A DNA stretch of 64,000 nucleotides from Eutypella sp. D-1 (GCA_023313575.1 JAJTTP010000002.1:2542001-2606000), one strand, 5' to 3'; positions 35,361-47,265 are shown, counted from the stretch's first letter. Numbers and translations: made by a program. The notes: generated by a model not told the origin, from the sequence alone.

Positions 35361-38300
35361 TACATATGTACTACCCACCATCTTTAAAGGCAAAGTGTCG
35401 TGTATATCTGTCTACTTAGACTACTAAGAACCATCAATGCAATGCGAGCAGCGAGTATCAGTTTTACTCTTATCAAAGGATGGTATTTTTACGTCACCAT
35501 CATTATCTGCTCGTGTGCATGCCCAATATCATATTTAAATACCATACCAGATATTGAATGGGAACCACATCAGCCTATGCTGACTTCTTGACGCGATCGT
35601 ACTAGCCGCGGGCGAGCCCCGGGGAGCGCGGATGCCTCCAAGTCGAAGTGCGGCGTGTATGCCTACCAACAACTAGTCTGTAAAGCTCGCCCACGCCACG
35701 TTTGCCTCTCCGTTCGCCACGCTATTTGAAAGTGGAAAGTTTCCCTTGCGTCAGCGCTTGTGGCCGACCAGCCCGTCGAGCAGCTCGTCCAGCCGCGCTT
35801 CGTCGTGGATGATCTATGGCCACTCGTGTTAAGCCCTTTCTTTTTTCTGAGGTCATTAGCTGTTATTCCGGCGCCAGTGGCAACTCGTAGATCGTCAGCC
35901 TTTGGTGCTGGCCTGGGTACCGTGATAGCAGTGATCATTGTGTCCACCTGTGTTATTGTGTTGCATGAACCAGCTGCAAGTAGTTACTTTGTGGCGACAT
36001 TACAAGCCGTGTCGTGTACTCACTTATGCCAACGTCGAAGGAAGGATAATTACCCGGTGCTTTCCCGCAGCTCCATTATTCAAATCCCATATAATTACCG
36101 ACGTCTACGGAGCCCTTGTGTGGGGATGGGCATAAAATCGTCATCTCACGGTTTTCTGGTGCGGAACGACTTGAAAGATAGGCCCCATCGATCGCCGAGC
36201 ATGATTTCCGCCTACATCATCGGCAATGTGTGGAGGGCTAACTCTTGAGTAAGTAGGTAAGTAAGGCCTACAGTACGGATCCGGACGGCCTTCGGTCTTG
36301 AACTACCGGATGCGATCTGCGACGAATGCAGATCTTGTTGCAAGTCATCCGAAGCGGGCTGTAGATCTTAGGAGGCTTAGTATACCTACGTGATTCTTTA
36401 TGCCGTGCGTACTATGGACAAGTATGGGTGTGAAGCTCCTCGTAGTGAAGACGAAGACGGTAGGAGATTGGTAGATTTTGCCCGGGCTGGCCGGTCTCCG
36501 GGGTGAGAGTGCTCCGAGTCCCTTTGCCATATATGGAAATAGAACTGCGCTCTCGGACTTGCAAGGTCCACTTGGTGCGGTCGTTAAGGGTCCCAGCGTT
36601 TCAACCCCAGCCTATGTCCTGTGCAGGCTGATTCGGTTCGCCTGTTCCGCTACAGTGGGTCTTTCAAATTCCGCTTCCAAAGCTTCCAAAGCCATGTTAT
36701 TTTGGGGTGACAGACAGCTAGGATTAGCAATATTCCGAGATTTAATGAACACTCATGGATACTCGTGGGCACATAGTAGTCGCGTCGCAAGGTGCTCTAT
36801 GTGTAGAAATGTCGAGGCAGAATATCTTACAGGTATATATCCGCAATTGCATACAAGTAAGTTAAACCCTTATTAAACGGAATTTGTGTCCCGTTAGATA
36901 CCCGCAAGATCAGCCCGGCCCTACGACGAGATCAAACTAGTGCTATTGTTTTTCCAGGAAGAGTTAAATATGTATGTATTCGTAGTCCTAGATTTTATCG
37001 GCCAGGCCTTCAGTGTAATAAGGAGGGTGGCAAACCTCTCAACTGCCTCTCTGCTTCTTTACCTAGATATGCTATAACTGTATGCCCCACAAACTCTCCC
37101 ACATGAACTGGTCTCTTTAGTGCATTTGACCTTTTGTAGGTCATCGTAATCAAAACCTTGGATAGTATGCTAATGCGCTAAATCGGCCGAGCGGCCGAGA
37201 TGGGTATAGGTAGAGCGTTCCATAAACTCATAGCGCAGGTCTATATTAGGATGTGATCGTCACTTTATCATTAGCAGCCGCTCTGTGGCTCTTTCTTCGA
37301 GAGCTGAAAAGGGGCGAGATCCTTCGCCTTGCGCTCAGATGCCACGCTATAACCCTTTGACTGCATTCTATCTATCCAATTGGCTATCTATCACTACTAT
37401 GGCAGTATCAGTGACGTGAGTGAACTAAAAGAGGTTGAATTCTCGCGAGCGCTGAGTTCTCGCTCGGTGTGGGTGCGCTGCCACGCTATTGTCACGATGC
37501 GGTCTCCAACACAGCGTCAGCACACGTCTCATAAACCCTACAATTTTGGCCTATACAGTAGGGGCATATAAGTCTAGGTAAGGTAAAATGTGATCATTGA
37601 AACACGGGTAGGGTTACCTCGCTAGGAAATAATAGGCAGAGATCCAGACATATTTCTAAAGAACTACCGTATTTATTGCATGTCTGGTAGAGTAATTAGG
37701 TATGGGAATACCAGGTCAGTTATAGCTTATGCAAGCTCTTAGATTCAACGTCCCAGCTGCTCAGGTGGTAGCAAACATTCCCCTGCAGGAATAGATAAGG
37801 TAATCTAGAGTTTACAGTGCACATACACAGTTCATATAACTAGAACTAAGTAAAAAGTCAGTGGCCGGTTAAGTAGAGTCAAGGGTAGCAACTCGTCTGG
37901 ACCCGGGACTCTGGCATCCATACGCCGACTAGCAGGCTCAGCATGTCTTGCATATCGCGCGATAACCAGTGACGATTCTACATTATCCTAGCATCCAGTC
38001 CCCTGAATGGCTACCGATTCACTGAGCGTGGGTGTAGAGCGAGAGAGCTAATACACACTATGATCCTTAGTCCACCGGTAACGCGATAGCGCCTGCAAAC
38101 CCCGTCGAAACACAGTATCTTGTGCAGCAACCGTTACCAGACCAAGCATCAGATTACCAGGCAAACAACTGACACAAGGATCTCCCTGTACACGATCTGT
38201 ATCACAGATATCTCCCATACATGGGTAATCGGTCCTCTTCAGCTCCACGTTGAAAGACTGGCTGGCTGAAGATTTTGCGGAGAACGACGAACAGCTCTGG

Positions 38301-38489
38301 CTGCCTTGGCGCTAGTCATGACAAGCATGTTCACAAAGTCCACATGGATCGACAAGCCCATGAAGAATCAAGGTAGTTATTACTAGCGGATCCGCCACAT
38401 ATTCATCTGCCCGTGCTTCCAGAATCTATTCCCGAGCACGTCGTGTTGTTCGTGGAGAGGCATCTCTCGTGAGAGCACACGAAGACAAC
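35361..38489. other. 3.1-kb gene-poor stretch
   Basis: Apart from a possible last exon at 35749-35812 (minus, listed separately), no gene is recognised. The sequence from 36300 to 38480 is AT-rich, with short random frames on all strands. Confidence 0.4.
35749..35812 (-). pseudogene. possible orphan terminal exon
   Basis: On the minus strand, a CTTAAC branch-like site and GGCCATAG acceptor precede a clean short frame, IIHDEARLDELLDGLVGHKR, which ends at TGA. It reads like the C-terminus of a real protein (amphipathic and charged), but no upstream exon could be assembled. I do not recognise the family. It may be a remnant or chance. Confidence 0.2.
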
Positions 38490-40510
38490 ATGCAGTTCTC
38501 ACCCGTTTTCCCCTCGACCAACGGTGTCACCACGGTGCTTCCACCACCAGAAGGATATGTGGTGAACTTCGATGACCCAGAAACACGATATGCCCTGGAG
38601 ACATATTGCGTGGCCGCCGTTGGGTGCGCCCTTATGATCTTCTTTCTTGGCCAAAGACTATATACCAAGATAGTTCTAGGCAAGGGTCTACAGATTGATG
38701 ACGGTACGAGTTCCAATTCAGAAGTTGGGCAACCTCAATAGGGCCATTGTTAACTGTTTCGTGACAGCATTCCTGATAACAGCATTTGTACGTGATATCG
38801 TACTGCCATATTCGTCATTTCCACAAATATCCTGTACACGCGGACATGTAACTAACTGGCTACACTCAGATGTGCTCCTTAGCCACGCAGGCTCTGGTTA
38901 TCTGTATGTCCTTTCTCTTTCTATGAATCAGGGAGATGTCTAAGGTTAACGATACCAAATAGGGACATTTGCCATCGGGGCCCAGGGCAGACATGCCTGG
39001 GAGACGCCTATAGAGCAATACGAAAAGTTTCGCGTTGTAAGTTTTGATCGCCACACCCATCGAGTATAGAGCATCACCATATCTAGGCACAGTTCGAAGC
39101 AGCGCAACTAATTCGATGAATGTTTCAAAGGCTGTCTTCGTGTCGGCCCCGATCTACGTGATTTGCGGCAGCAGCGCAAAACTCGCGTTGCTTATATTCT
39201 ACCTACGCCTCTCCCCCCAACAATGGTTCATCTGGGCGGTATGGGCAACTATAGGCGTAATCGCAATCTACTCGCCCATCCTCTTCTTCACGCAGATCTT
39301 TGTGTGCAAGCCAGTCGCGAAGGCGTATGCTGTTATTCATCCGTACGATGGGAAGTGCTTTAGCCAGGCAGCGCTCTATATCGCCCTTGCAGTCGCCAAC
39401 ATCATTACAGATATTCTATTAGCAACGGTAAGTCGCGACAATAGATTGTCACTTATCCCTTACTACCTAACTCCAGCCATTATAGCAGTTCTTATTATTC
39501 CTTCTTGTTATATGGAATAATACAGATACCGGTTACCTCAAGGGTGATACCTAAGTAGCGCTAAGGACATTTCGCTGACTAGTGGTATTCTTTAGTTACC
39601 CATTCCAATGGTGTGCGGGCTGAACATGGCCAAGTCACGAAAAGTTGTATTTGTTTTCGTCTTTTTTATCGGCTCATTGTAAGTTGACCGCATACAAGGC
39701 CTGTTGAACTGGTATGGGTGGTGATACTTATTGACACGCACTAGAACGGTAATTACTTCGATCGTGCGAACGGTTTACCTCCCCATACTGTTAAAAAGTT
39801 TCGACCAGGTGAGTTCTTTATCCCGACAACAACGAACCTGGGCTCCAAACTTCCGAAAGTCACGGCATCATATGCACTGCATACAGGGGTTGCCAGTGTG
39901 GAGAAACGATATGGACCTGATAGGTACTGACCTTCATCGCAATGTAGACCTGGGAATTGGCACCGGCGAGCTTTTGGGTGTAAGTAATACTCGCAGCACC
40001 TTGCCTACATCGTCAACCGCTTCAGGCTCCCACGTCACGCCAAAGAGGCCTGAATCCAAGCCAGTGCTAACCCGAACAACTTCATCTAACAGCTTGGTGG
40101 AAGCAAACCTTCTCGTAATATGTGGCTCCATGACGACGATCCGTCGTTTCTTGACGAACGTGGCCCCTCGAGTTCTGGGCGATTCCCCATACGGCACGAA
40201 GACGGACCCGAACGCACCGAGGACGAAGACGAGATCGTACAGGTCTACACCAAATCAGCGCAAGCACCAATACTCCAGATTCGGTAGCAGTCGCGAGGAA
40301 GACGAGATCGAGTTTCAGGTGCTGTCGCAGATGGGGGCGAAGAAGCACAGTGGAGGAGGGAGCAAAGGTGTGGTAATGGGGGTTGGGACAACAACGATAG
40401 AAGGTGGTGGCCCCCAAAGTCCCACTTGGGAAGATCGACCCCGCGGAGAGGATGACGACAGTGAAAAGGCCATCGTACAGACAAAAACAGTAACTGTACG
40501 GTATGACTAG
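38490..40510 (+). CDS. Pth11-like / fungal rhodopsin-domain seven-helix membrane protein
   Basis: Integral membrane protein of the large fungal family with a seven-helix rhodopsin-like domain (PF20684 type), some members of which sense surfaces or nutrients. Nine exons join without a phase error: 38490-38703, 38768-38787, 38870-38903, 38963-39036, 39131-39427, 39596-39678, 39745-39808, 39948-39979 and 40093-40510, giving 411 residues. Family signatures: LETYCVAAVGCALMIFFLGQ, LQIDDAFLITAFMCSLATQ (across the 20-nt second exon), GAQGRHAWETPIEQYEKF, SSAKLALLIFYLRLSPQQW, FTQIFVCKPVAKAY, ANIITDILLATLPIPMV, TVITSIVRTVYLP and TWELAPASFWVLVEANLLV. The C-tail is long, basic then acidic (REEDEIEF, RGEDDDSEK). 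The fifth-exon acceptor (TTTCAAAG) is the least certain. Confidence 0.85.
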
Positions 40511-41912
40511 ACGTTGCACCGGCAAAGGTGGGTTACGACGAATAGCCATCGCACATATAATATCATGGTATAGCAGGCCTATGCATCATAGAAATTCCTC
40601 TCGCGAGGTTGACTTGATCAACGGTTCGAGTTTTGCATTTTGTGCTATGACTGACGGATATTACGAAAGTGGACCGGATGGAGCTGGTGAAGCTTTATTC
40701 GCACGGCTCTATCATCAATTGTCGCTGCGATACTTGTGGATGGGCGAGCCGTCCGCAAGTCAGCGAATTCAGTAATGTGGGCAATGATGAACATGCAGCA
40801 AGCTAGATGCAGGACCATCCATCCCTAATGGTATCGCTACAGTGAGGGTAAACGGGCTATTTATGGGGCTATGGGTCCTCGCATGTGCTTCGGCGAGCCC
40901 TAAATACACCACAACATCGACGTAGATTCTAGGCAACGTAAACCGGCGGCTTTGTTGAGCAACAGGCCGTATTTTCTAAGGGAGCCTGGGACAGATAATA
41001 CCGGTGAAATACAAGAACGTGCTCTTATACAATAGATCCGTATCTAACAACGAGTTGCTCCGCTCTTCTAGCTTAAGTAACGTCCCCTATCACGATGGAC
41101 CCACTATAGGGGCCTGAATGCGCCACTTGGACGGAGTTAGTGCAGTCGCTTTTATCTTCGGCCAGCTACTGACAGCATGTTCTTTGTCGTAGTTCTGAAG
41201 CCTCGTCACTGTAGAGCACATCATGTCATCGAGGAATAGCCCACAAACTTAGCATTATAACTTTGATAGAACAGCCTCTACGAATTCCTCCTTGATCTTA
41301 GTGTTACAGGGGGTTAAGGGGCTCGTAGTACCACATAACTTTAGGCTAGGAATTATGTATACAGAAATTCGAGTCACAGCATGAAACTCTACACCATTTA
41401 GGCAACGCCTAAAAGCTCTATCTACTAGATACCAAGGAATGTGACTGGCTGAAGCCCGTGGTAGCAGCTATTCGCACATAATGTGCCGCCGGAGAGAATG
41501 CCCGTTGGCTCTACGTCGGAACTTACTTTATTGCTCTAATTACCCACATACGTAATAGCATTAACTTCGGCACTGCATTTAATAGCACATACCTAAGGAC
41601 ACGTGATTATGGTTTAAGGAATAGTTACACAATGGAGGATGAGAACGTCATAAAATTCATAGTAATGTAATATGACAAGCTTTGGGTATCGTTCGCAACA
41701 CCAACACCACGCCGTGATCGCCAGCCCAAACCGTGCTAGTCTAATTACCTCCCATACACATGACTTTCCAGTACGAGGCGCCATGAGTACATCAAGTACA
41801 GACGGAAAGCTACCATCCCATTCGTCTTAACGAGCCTTTATTCGTATTTGCGTTCTCCTGATGGCTGTCTCTCTCCATGGGGGCTCCATCGCGTGATTCC
41901 GCACCCCTTCTT
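40511..41912. other. intergenic, no gene seen
   Basis: AT-rich and gene-free between two convergent genes. No repeat or RNA gene recognised. Confidence 0.45.
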
Positions 41913-42089
41913 TCAGCGTAGCCATAGACGTCTTGTAGTGTTCCGGCTGATAGTGGCCTCGTCGCTCTGATTCGCATCTTGACCAAGGCTGTGCTCAACA
42001 CCATACTCCATATCCCGACCATAGCTGTGGCTGCGGGCGTGGCCGACATTGTGGTCGGGGGCCATGCTTCTCTGGCTGACAGTGTGGGC

Positions 42090-43196
42090 TTAGTAGGCTA
42101 GTCTCTTGACCTTCCTCATAGGTCCACCACACTGAGCAGCCGTGTCGGTGAATTCATCATACTCCTGCCCATCATTATCGCTGTCGAACTCGTCGTGGCG
42201 ACGCTTCCCTTTGTATCGCACGACTTCCATGTTGCTAGGTTGATGGCCGATACGCTGGATTTCTCTCGGGCTGCTGAGATGTTGCTGATGCTGGTGGTTG
42301 TAGTCGTCCTCCTCGATCTCTTCCACCCATCCATGGAAACTGCCGGAGTAAGGTTGAGTATTCTGCTGTTGTACCGGGACGATATCCTGGTTGCCGGAGT
42401 TCCTGGACATGAAGGTGGAGTCGTGATACTGCTGAGCGTATGTATGCTCGTCACTGTACTGCCAACCAGAATCCGGGGTGTTGGCCGGGTAATTATCCTC
42501 GAAACTGGGCTTCATGTTGTCCTTCCGGGGCTCATCATGGAATTGCTGAGCGTTGCCGTTTTGGCGGCGTACTCTGTAGACCTTGGTAGTCCTCCGTAAC
42601 ACCGTTATCTCCTCAACTCCGTCGTCGAAAGTTCCAGAATAATGTTGTTTCTTGGAAGGCTGGAAGACGTGGAAGCTGTCCTCTAGGGTCTCCGAGGTAC
42701 AGCTGTAGTCCCGGGGAGTAGGTTGAGTCGGAGTGGGGTCGCTCGGATCCGTCGTCGAGTACTGCGAAGGGCGTTGATAGGCGGCCACCTCCCGATTGTT
42801 ATGGGGAATGTCATTGAATGTGTTAGGTGAATCCCAAAAGGATTGTCGAGTTATAGTGGGATTGGTGGTGGCCTCGGTAGTAAGGTGGTCTTGGCCGACA
42901 AGGTCGTCAGCTGTATAGTGGTAGGTTGTTCTACAAGCAAGAGGGTTAGTAAATTGGCTATCATTAGATCGCCTTTCTGTCACACCGTTGTCGTAGAGAA
43001 TATCGTACCTTGCTGTCCCTTGATCGGCCACGAATGAATCCCGCGCTTCTGAAAGTGGTTCCTGATTGGGGTCCTTCCAGGTACCGGCGAAAACGGCGTT
43101 ATGGTCGTCCTTTCTCACTGGACAGAGCTCTTTGCGCTTCTGCATGCGCTTTCTGCTGCCGACAGGCGGGGTCTGCTTCTTTCCTCGACGAGCCAT
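42090..43196 (-). CDS. low-complexity Gln/Asp/Tyr-rich protein with YSG motif repeats, unrecognised
   Basis: Open frame of 368 residues from ATG (MARRGKKQTPPVGSRKRMQK) to TAA. The basic N-terminus looks like a nuclear-localisation signal. The rest is polar and Q/N/D/T-rich. A short motif recurs: VFAGTWKDP near residue 35, HYSGTFDDGVEEI near 185 and PYSGSFHGWVEEI near 282. It ends PMRKVKRLAY. A longer two-exon model is also possible. A 57-nt intron at 42132-42076 (weak GTGTGG donor, TACTAAG branch, TGTCAG acceptor) would skip the stop and add QRSMAPDHNVGHARSHSYGR and more to a TGA at 41915-41913, giving 408 residues. The tail has the same composition, which favours this model. The leader upstream is CT-rich, as in expressed genes. 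No known domain. Confidence 0.65.
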   Translation of the reverse strand: MARRGKKQTPPVGSRKRMQKRKELCPVRKDDHNAVFAGTWKDPNQEPLSEARDSFVADQGTARYDILYDNGVTERRSNDSQFTNPLACRTTYHYTADDLVGQDHLTTEATTNPTITRQSFWDSPNTFNDIPHNNREVAAYQRPSQYSTTDPSDPTPTQPTPRDYSCTSETLEDSFHVFQPSKKQHYSGTFDDGVEEITVLRRTTKVYRVRRQNGNAQQFHDEPRKDNMKPSFEDNYPANTPDSGWQYSDEHTYAQQYHDSTFMSRNSGNQDIVPVQQQNTQPYSGSFHGWVEEIEEDDYNHQHQQHLSSPREIQRIGHQPSNMEVVRYKGKRRHDEFDSDNDGQEYDEFTDTAAQCGGPMRKVKRLAY

Positions 43197-44421
43197 CGTG
43201 ATGGCTTCAGTCAACAGGACGACGAAGATTGAGTGTTATATATATCACGATGTCGAAGGAGGAGATAAGACTGATGGTCTTTGGTAGAGATAGGAAATTG
43301 CTGAGAGTATTCAAAGGAAGCAGGAGAGCTTGTTTGCTGGGGGTAGAAGCGAGCGTTCCTGACCGATGAGAGTGAGTGTGTGAAGTTGTTGTAGTTGTAG
43401 AAAAGAAGGAAAAGATTTTGAAAGTTTCAAGGGAGGGGAGATATTTATGTGTTCGAATAGGTACTTGGGTACATAAATCGCTTTCAACAGAACAGAATCC
43501 ATTCGGCCCTAGTTGGTTGCCCCCCAACGGTCGTCAGGGGAAGCAACCGCGTTGACGAGCATAGGAAACGGGATGGATGACGTAAGGAGTGCGTTGGAGG
43601 GGTGTAACAGCCTAGGTATATATACAAGAAAGGAGGAATGTTGTGCTGTAGATAGAAGACGGCAGGTGGTCCGGGGCTATCGCGGGTTTATATATATCCA
43701 GGCCGTCAGGGGAGGACCCAAGGAGACCTACCGGCCTACGTACAAGCAATCACGTGTCTGTAGCTCCGAAGCAAACTCACGATCAGCACACATAAGTTAC
43801 GCGTGCATCCTTCTAGTATCATGGTATCTGTTTGCTATACGCTGTTTCTTATCTACTTGCAGCGCGGCGTCTCCGATCTATCACCTAGGACCCGTTGGAT
43901 AAGCTTTATCATACATCTCGTAGAAGGCCTTCGCCTAGACTGATACACATCGTGAGTTGTATTCTATACTTCTAGTGATTGCTAACTTTGATACCTTGAC
44001 GTCATTATCATACCCTACCCTCCCGAATCTATCCCGTGTCTATACATCAAGAAATCCAGCCCGCCGTTTAGGTATCCGAGGACCGTGGCTACGTCCTGGT
44101 TGCTAGTCGCTAATTCAACGCTAGATACCAAGTACAGAGACACTGGTATGGTCTTAATAGCCTTTGAGCTCGCTTAACATGATGGAGCTAAGCATTCAAG
44201 CAGGGCATCATTGCGCTCTTCGTGGATAAATGCGTTGTCCAGCCAGCCGAGGCCATGGAGGTTGTATATACGAGCGGAATAACCCCCACGATATTCTGGA
44301 AAGGATACATGGGTCCTGATGAGCCCCATGCCATGTTGAAAGATGAGTTCATACGCAACAATCCCTAGGTAGGTTAATACTTGGGAAAAGCGGCTCTGAT
44401 TATCCAACCAAGCTATGAGGG
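43197..44421. other. intergenic, no gene seen
   Basis: Includes the CT-rich leader (minus strand) of the preceding gene near 43300-43500. The frame at 43513-43902 (plus) has no family motif. Confidence 0.45.
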
Positions 44422-45242
44422 TCAGCCCTGCTCCATCGGGCCCGGCGCGGCCTGCGTCTGGGCTCGGCTGACGACCTTGCTCATGATGACGTAATCCGGG
44501 ACGAAGACCGTGCCGGACCGCAGTTTCCGGAGTCCCGGGGAGATCTCGTCGGGCGCGAAGCCGAGGGTCTCGTAGAACTTCAGGGCGCGCTGATTGCTCA
44601 GGAAGCAGGTCAGCATGACCTTGGTGATGGGCGGCGCGCTGGCGGCCACGTTCTCCAGGAAGCCCATCAGTGTGCGGCCCATCCCCGTGCTGCGGGTGAT
44701 CACGTGAGGTCAGAATGAGGAGGGACAAATAAAAACAAGAGGGATTGGAGAATTACCTACCCCTGCAGTTCCGGCTTAAGATGGATCTCATAGCAGTAGA
44801 CCACGGGACGCCCATCCTCGTAAGTGGGCATCATGGAGGTGAAGCCGCAGAGAGCACCAGCGGCGTTTTTGACGAGGAGGTAACGCAGGTCCGGGGATTT
44901 CATCTCGGCAAGCTTCGTGGACGGCTTCCAGCCGATAGAGGACGGCTCGTAGTCCTTCCGGCTGGTCTCCTCGATCAGGTCGAAGCAGGCCTTGAGGTCC
45001 CGTGGGCTTAGGTTGGCGGTGCGGGCCAGGCTTAGCCAGTACCGTTCCTGGGACCTCGGGTGTATCCACTGGGCCCAGTCTCCTTCCGGACGATTCTGTC
45101 CGCCGACCCCCGTCTCGGACCCGGAACCATCTTGTGCTAACAGATGCTCCCTGATGAAGACGTCGTCGGTCTTGCGATTTACGCGTTCGATCGGGTCAAT
45201 GGACGCGCGCCTTCTCTTGGCGCTGGGTTTCGAGGCGTCCAT
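44422..45242 (-). CDS. naa40: N-alpha-acetyltransferase 40 (NatD), histone H4/H2A N-terminal acetyltransferase
   Basis: GNAT enzyme that acetylates the N-terminal serine of histones H4 and H2A, acting in nucleus and cytosol. Exons 45242-44761 and 44689-44422 give 249 residues; the intron has a GTAGGT donor and CGCAG acceptor, and the splice restores QGTGMGRTLMGFL, the acetyl-CoA loop. NatD hallmarks are SPDLRYLLVKN, CGFTSMMPTYEDG, the family-specific VYCYEIHLKPELQG, VMLTCFLSNQRALKFYETLG and TVFVPDYVIMSK. The start MDASKPSAKRRRAS gives a basic N-terminal segment, common in Naa40 proteins; upstream in-frame codons offer only GTG. The C-terminal tail (AQTQAAPGPMEQG) is unremarkable. Confidence 0.88.
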
Positions 45243-45759
45243 TCCGCCCACAAATCTGGTTATAAACTGTGTCCGAAGGTACTTCGACGCATGAGCTGGT
45301 ACTATAGACTGAGTCACGATCTAGCACTAAATCGACAGTCCAGCCCTGCGTTGAATATACGGGAGTGAGTACGGAGGATGAAAGACACCTAGGTACGTAT
45401 ACCCAGCATATAGGTAGATACTTAGGTACTTATGTCGCTCGAAACTCGGAAACGCTAATCCCGAATAAGTAATTACATCAAGCTGTAATTGGCGGAATGC
45501 TAGCAGCTGCGATCCACCAGGAAAATCAGGGGCCCACTTTGCTATTGTAAAATGTTATCAAAGTTCCGGGGTCATAACCTCAGAAGTATGTTACAATAAT
45601 CACGTGCATCCTAAAATCCTAATATCTATCGCATCTTCGGTTGACACCCCCCGAATGTAGCATGAGTTATAATCCATTCGAGACACCAATGCGTTAAGAA
45701 AGCATATCCTGTTAACGTGCTACTGTCACTTTGAAAAACCGCAACGGTATCCCTCGCCG
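45243..45759. other. spacer between divergent naa40 and LYR-motif genes
   Basis: Short AT-rich spacer with an ACCTAGGTAC motif at 45387-45396. Probably holds both promoters. No TATA box stands out. Confidence 0.45.
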
Positions 45760-46260
45760 ATGCGCCCGATCCAACAGCCTCTACGCGCCCCCTCACTCCG
45801 GTTCGGCCTCCGTAGTCGGAATTACACGGCGTCAGGCGGGTCTTCACCTCCATCCGCGTCACCTTCATCCTCACCCAAACCCGGGCCTGGGTCTGGGAGG
45901 ACGACGAGTCGCCTGGGGCAGAAAGTCCTAAGCCTAGATCATGTTCGTGCCCCTCCCCCCCCTGAGAAAAAAAAAAGGAAAAGCAAAAGAAAATGAGCCG
46001 CGCTGACTGACACACGGACTCAGTTCCTGCAGCGGGCGCGGGCGCTGGCGCTGTACCGGGAGATCCTACGGGGCACGCGGGGGATCGCGGACGCGGGGGC
46101 GCGGGACGAGACGCGGCGGTACGCCCGGGCGGAGTTCGAGCGCCGCCGCGGCGTCGAGGACCTCGACCACGCCCGCTACCTCCTGTCCACCGGCCGCGCC
46201 GAGTGGGAGGGAATGGAGCCCTACGTCCGCGGCATGTCGCAGTTCGGTGGTAAGCCCTGA
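45760..46260 (+). CDS. mitochondrial LYR-motif protein (LYRM2-like)
   Basis: Small LYR/complex-I-LYR protein; family members act in mitochondria as adaptors for iron-sulfur cluster transfer or respiratory-complex assembly through binding acyl carrier protein. Exons 45760-45942 and 46024-46260 give 139 residues. The intron has an unusual GTTCGT donor, a GCTGAC branch and GACTCAG acceptor. The N-terminus (MRPIQQPLRAPSLRFGLRSR) is Arg-rich without acids, as in a mitochondrial presequence. GQKVLSLDH joins FLQRARALALYREILR, which contains the LYR triad, then the Phe/Arg helix ARAEFERRRGVEDLDHARYL. The frame ends GGKP; the GGTAAG before the stop could be read as another donor, but the length is already normal. 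Convergent with the bL36m gene. Confidence 0.85.
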
Positions 46261-46320
46261 TGGTGAATGAGCGAGGGCTCCGGCCGGGCTCTACATAGGA
46301 TCATGGATTCATAGAGCATT

Positions 46321-46340
46321 GAGAGAGAGAGAGAGAGAGA
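46321..46340. repeat. GA dinucleotide microsatellite
   Basis: Ten tandem GA units just after the LYR-motif gene. Confidence 0.9.
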
Positions 46341-46733
46341 ATGAATAGTTTAAGGGATAGCCTCCGCGTGCTATACTCCCGCCCTTTCACGTGATAGATA
46401 GCACGAGATACATAGCATTTGGAGTAGCGGACTCTTCTGATGGAAAATGCATTCTGAAGGGAATTTTCGGGACTAGGCTATGCATCCGCTTGCATGTTCA
46501 TATGTGGATTTGTGTTGTCTGCCTTTAGACGCTCGATCGTGTGGATGTCTTCAGATCTACATTTATATACAGTTTGGGAACTCTTTGATCGCCAAAAGAA
46601 ATCCCCCTTCCAGTGTCTTAATGACGGTATATAATTTATTCCCCACGCAAAACCACGCCCCCCTTGCCTCGCCTTGCCTCGTCTTGCCATGCAACGACAT
46701 TGCTCCCTGGAACGGTTATTTTTTCAGACCGGC

Positions 46734-47265
46734 TCAGCCCTGGCGTTGCTTATGTCTCGGGTTCGAACTACAGATGATGTAGAGGTATCCGCGATGGCGC
46801 TTATTGGCCTTTCTCCTTACGACCTAAATAACCAACAACAAAGCAGGAAAATGTCAGCCATCGCGCGTTCATGAAAACGGAGGATGAAATGCGACTCAAC
46901 CACGCCAAATCTTTCCCAGCAGCCTCGAATCCCCCCCCACCCCCCCACACCCCTTCGCAGAAAAAAAGCAAGTCCAGTCCAGAGCACAAAAGAAACTCAT
47001 CAAGACTCACCTTGCAATGCTCGCACCGCTTCTTCACCGAACTATGCACCTTCATACCCCGGGTCTGCTGCTGTTGGAGCTGCTGCAGCACCTGTAGTTG
47101 AGGGCGCGCTGCAACCATCGTCGGCCGGACCGCCGCGGCGCGGGGCGCCAGAAGCGCGGCCTGCGACACGGACCGCCGCTGCAGGGCAGGGCGGGCAGCG
47201 TGCGCTAAGCTGGTCCTGAGACATAGCGTCCGGAAGGCGGACGTGAGGGATGTCGTCGTCGCCAT
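46734..47265 (-). CDS. rtc6: mitochondrial ribosomal protein bL36m
   Basis: Zinc-ribbon protein of the mitochondrial large ribosomal subunit (yeast Rtc6). Exons 47265-47011 and 46823-46734 give 114 residues. The N-terminal 60 residues form a basic, Ala/Ser/Arg-rich presequence (MATTTSLTSAFRTLCLRTSL). The bacterial L36 core follows: MKVHSSVKKRCEHCK, then after the splice VVRRKANKRHRGYLYIICSS and NPRHKQRQG. The zinc ligands Cys, Cys, Cys, His are all present. The intron has a GTGAGT donor and TATTTAG acceptor and holds G-rich homopolymers on the coding strand. Core length and motif match the family well. Confidence 0.93.

Noticed and set aside
39037..39131. Apparent frameshift in the seven-helix protein
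   Set aside because: An acceptor at 39130 (TTTCAAAG, with a CTAAT branch) joins KFRV to AVFVSAPIYV in phase, so no frameshift is needed.
39948..40093. Second apparent phase error in the same gene
   Set aside because: The donor is GTGTAAGT, with the exon ending at 39979; this restores FWVLVEAN in frame.
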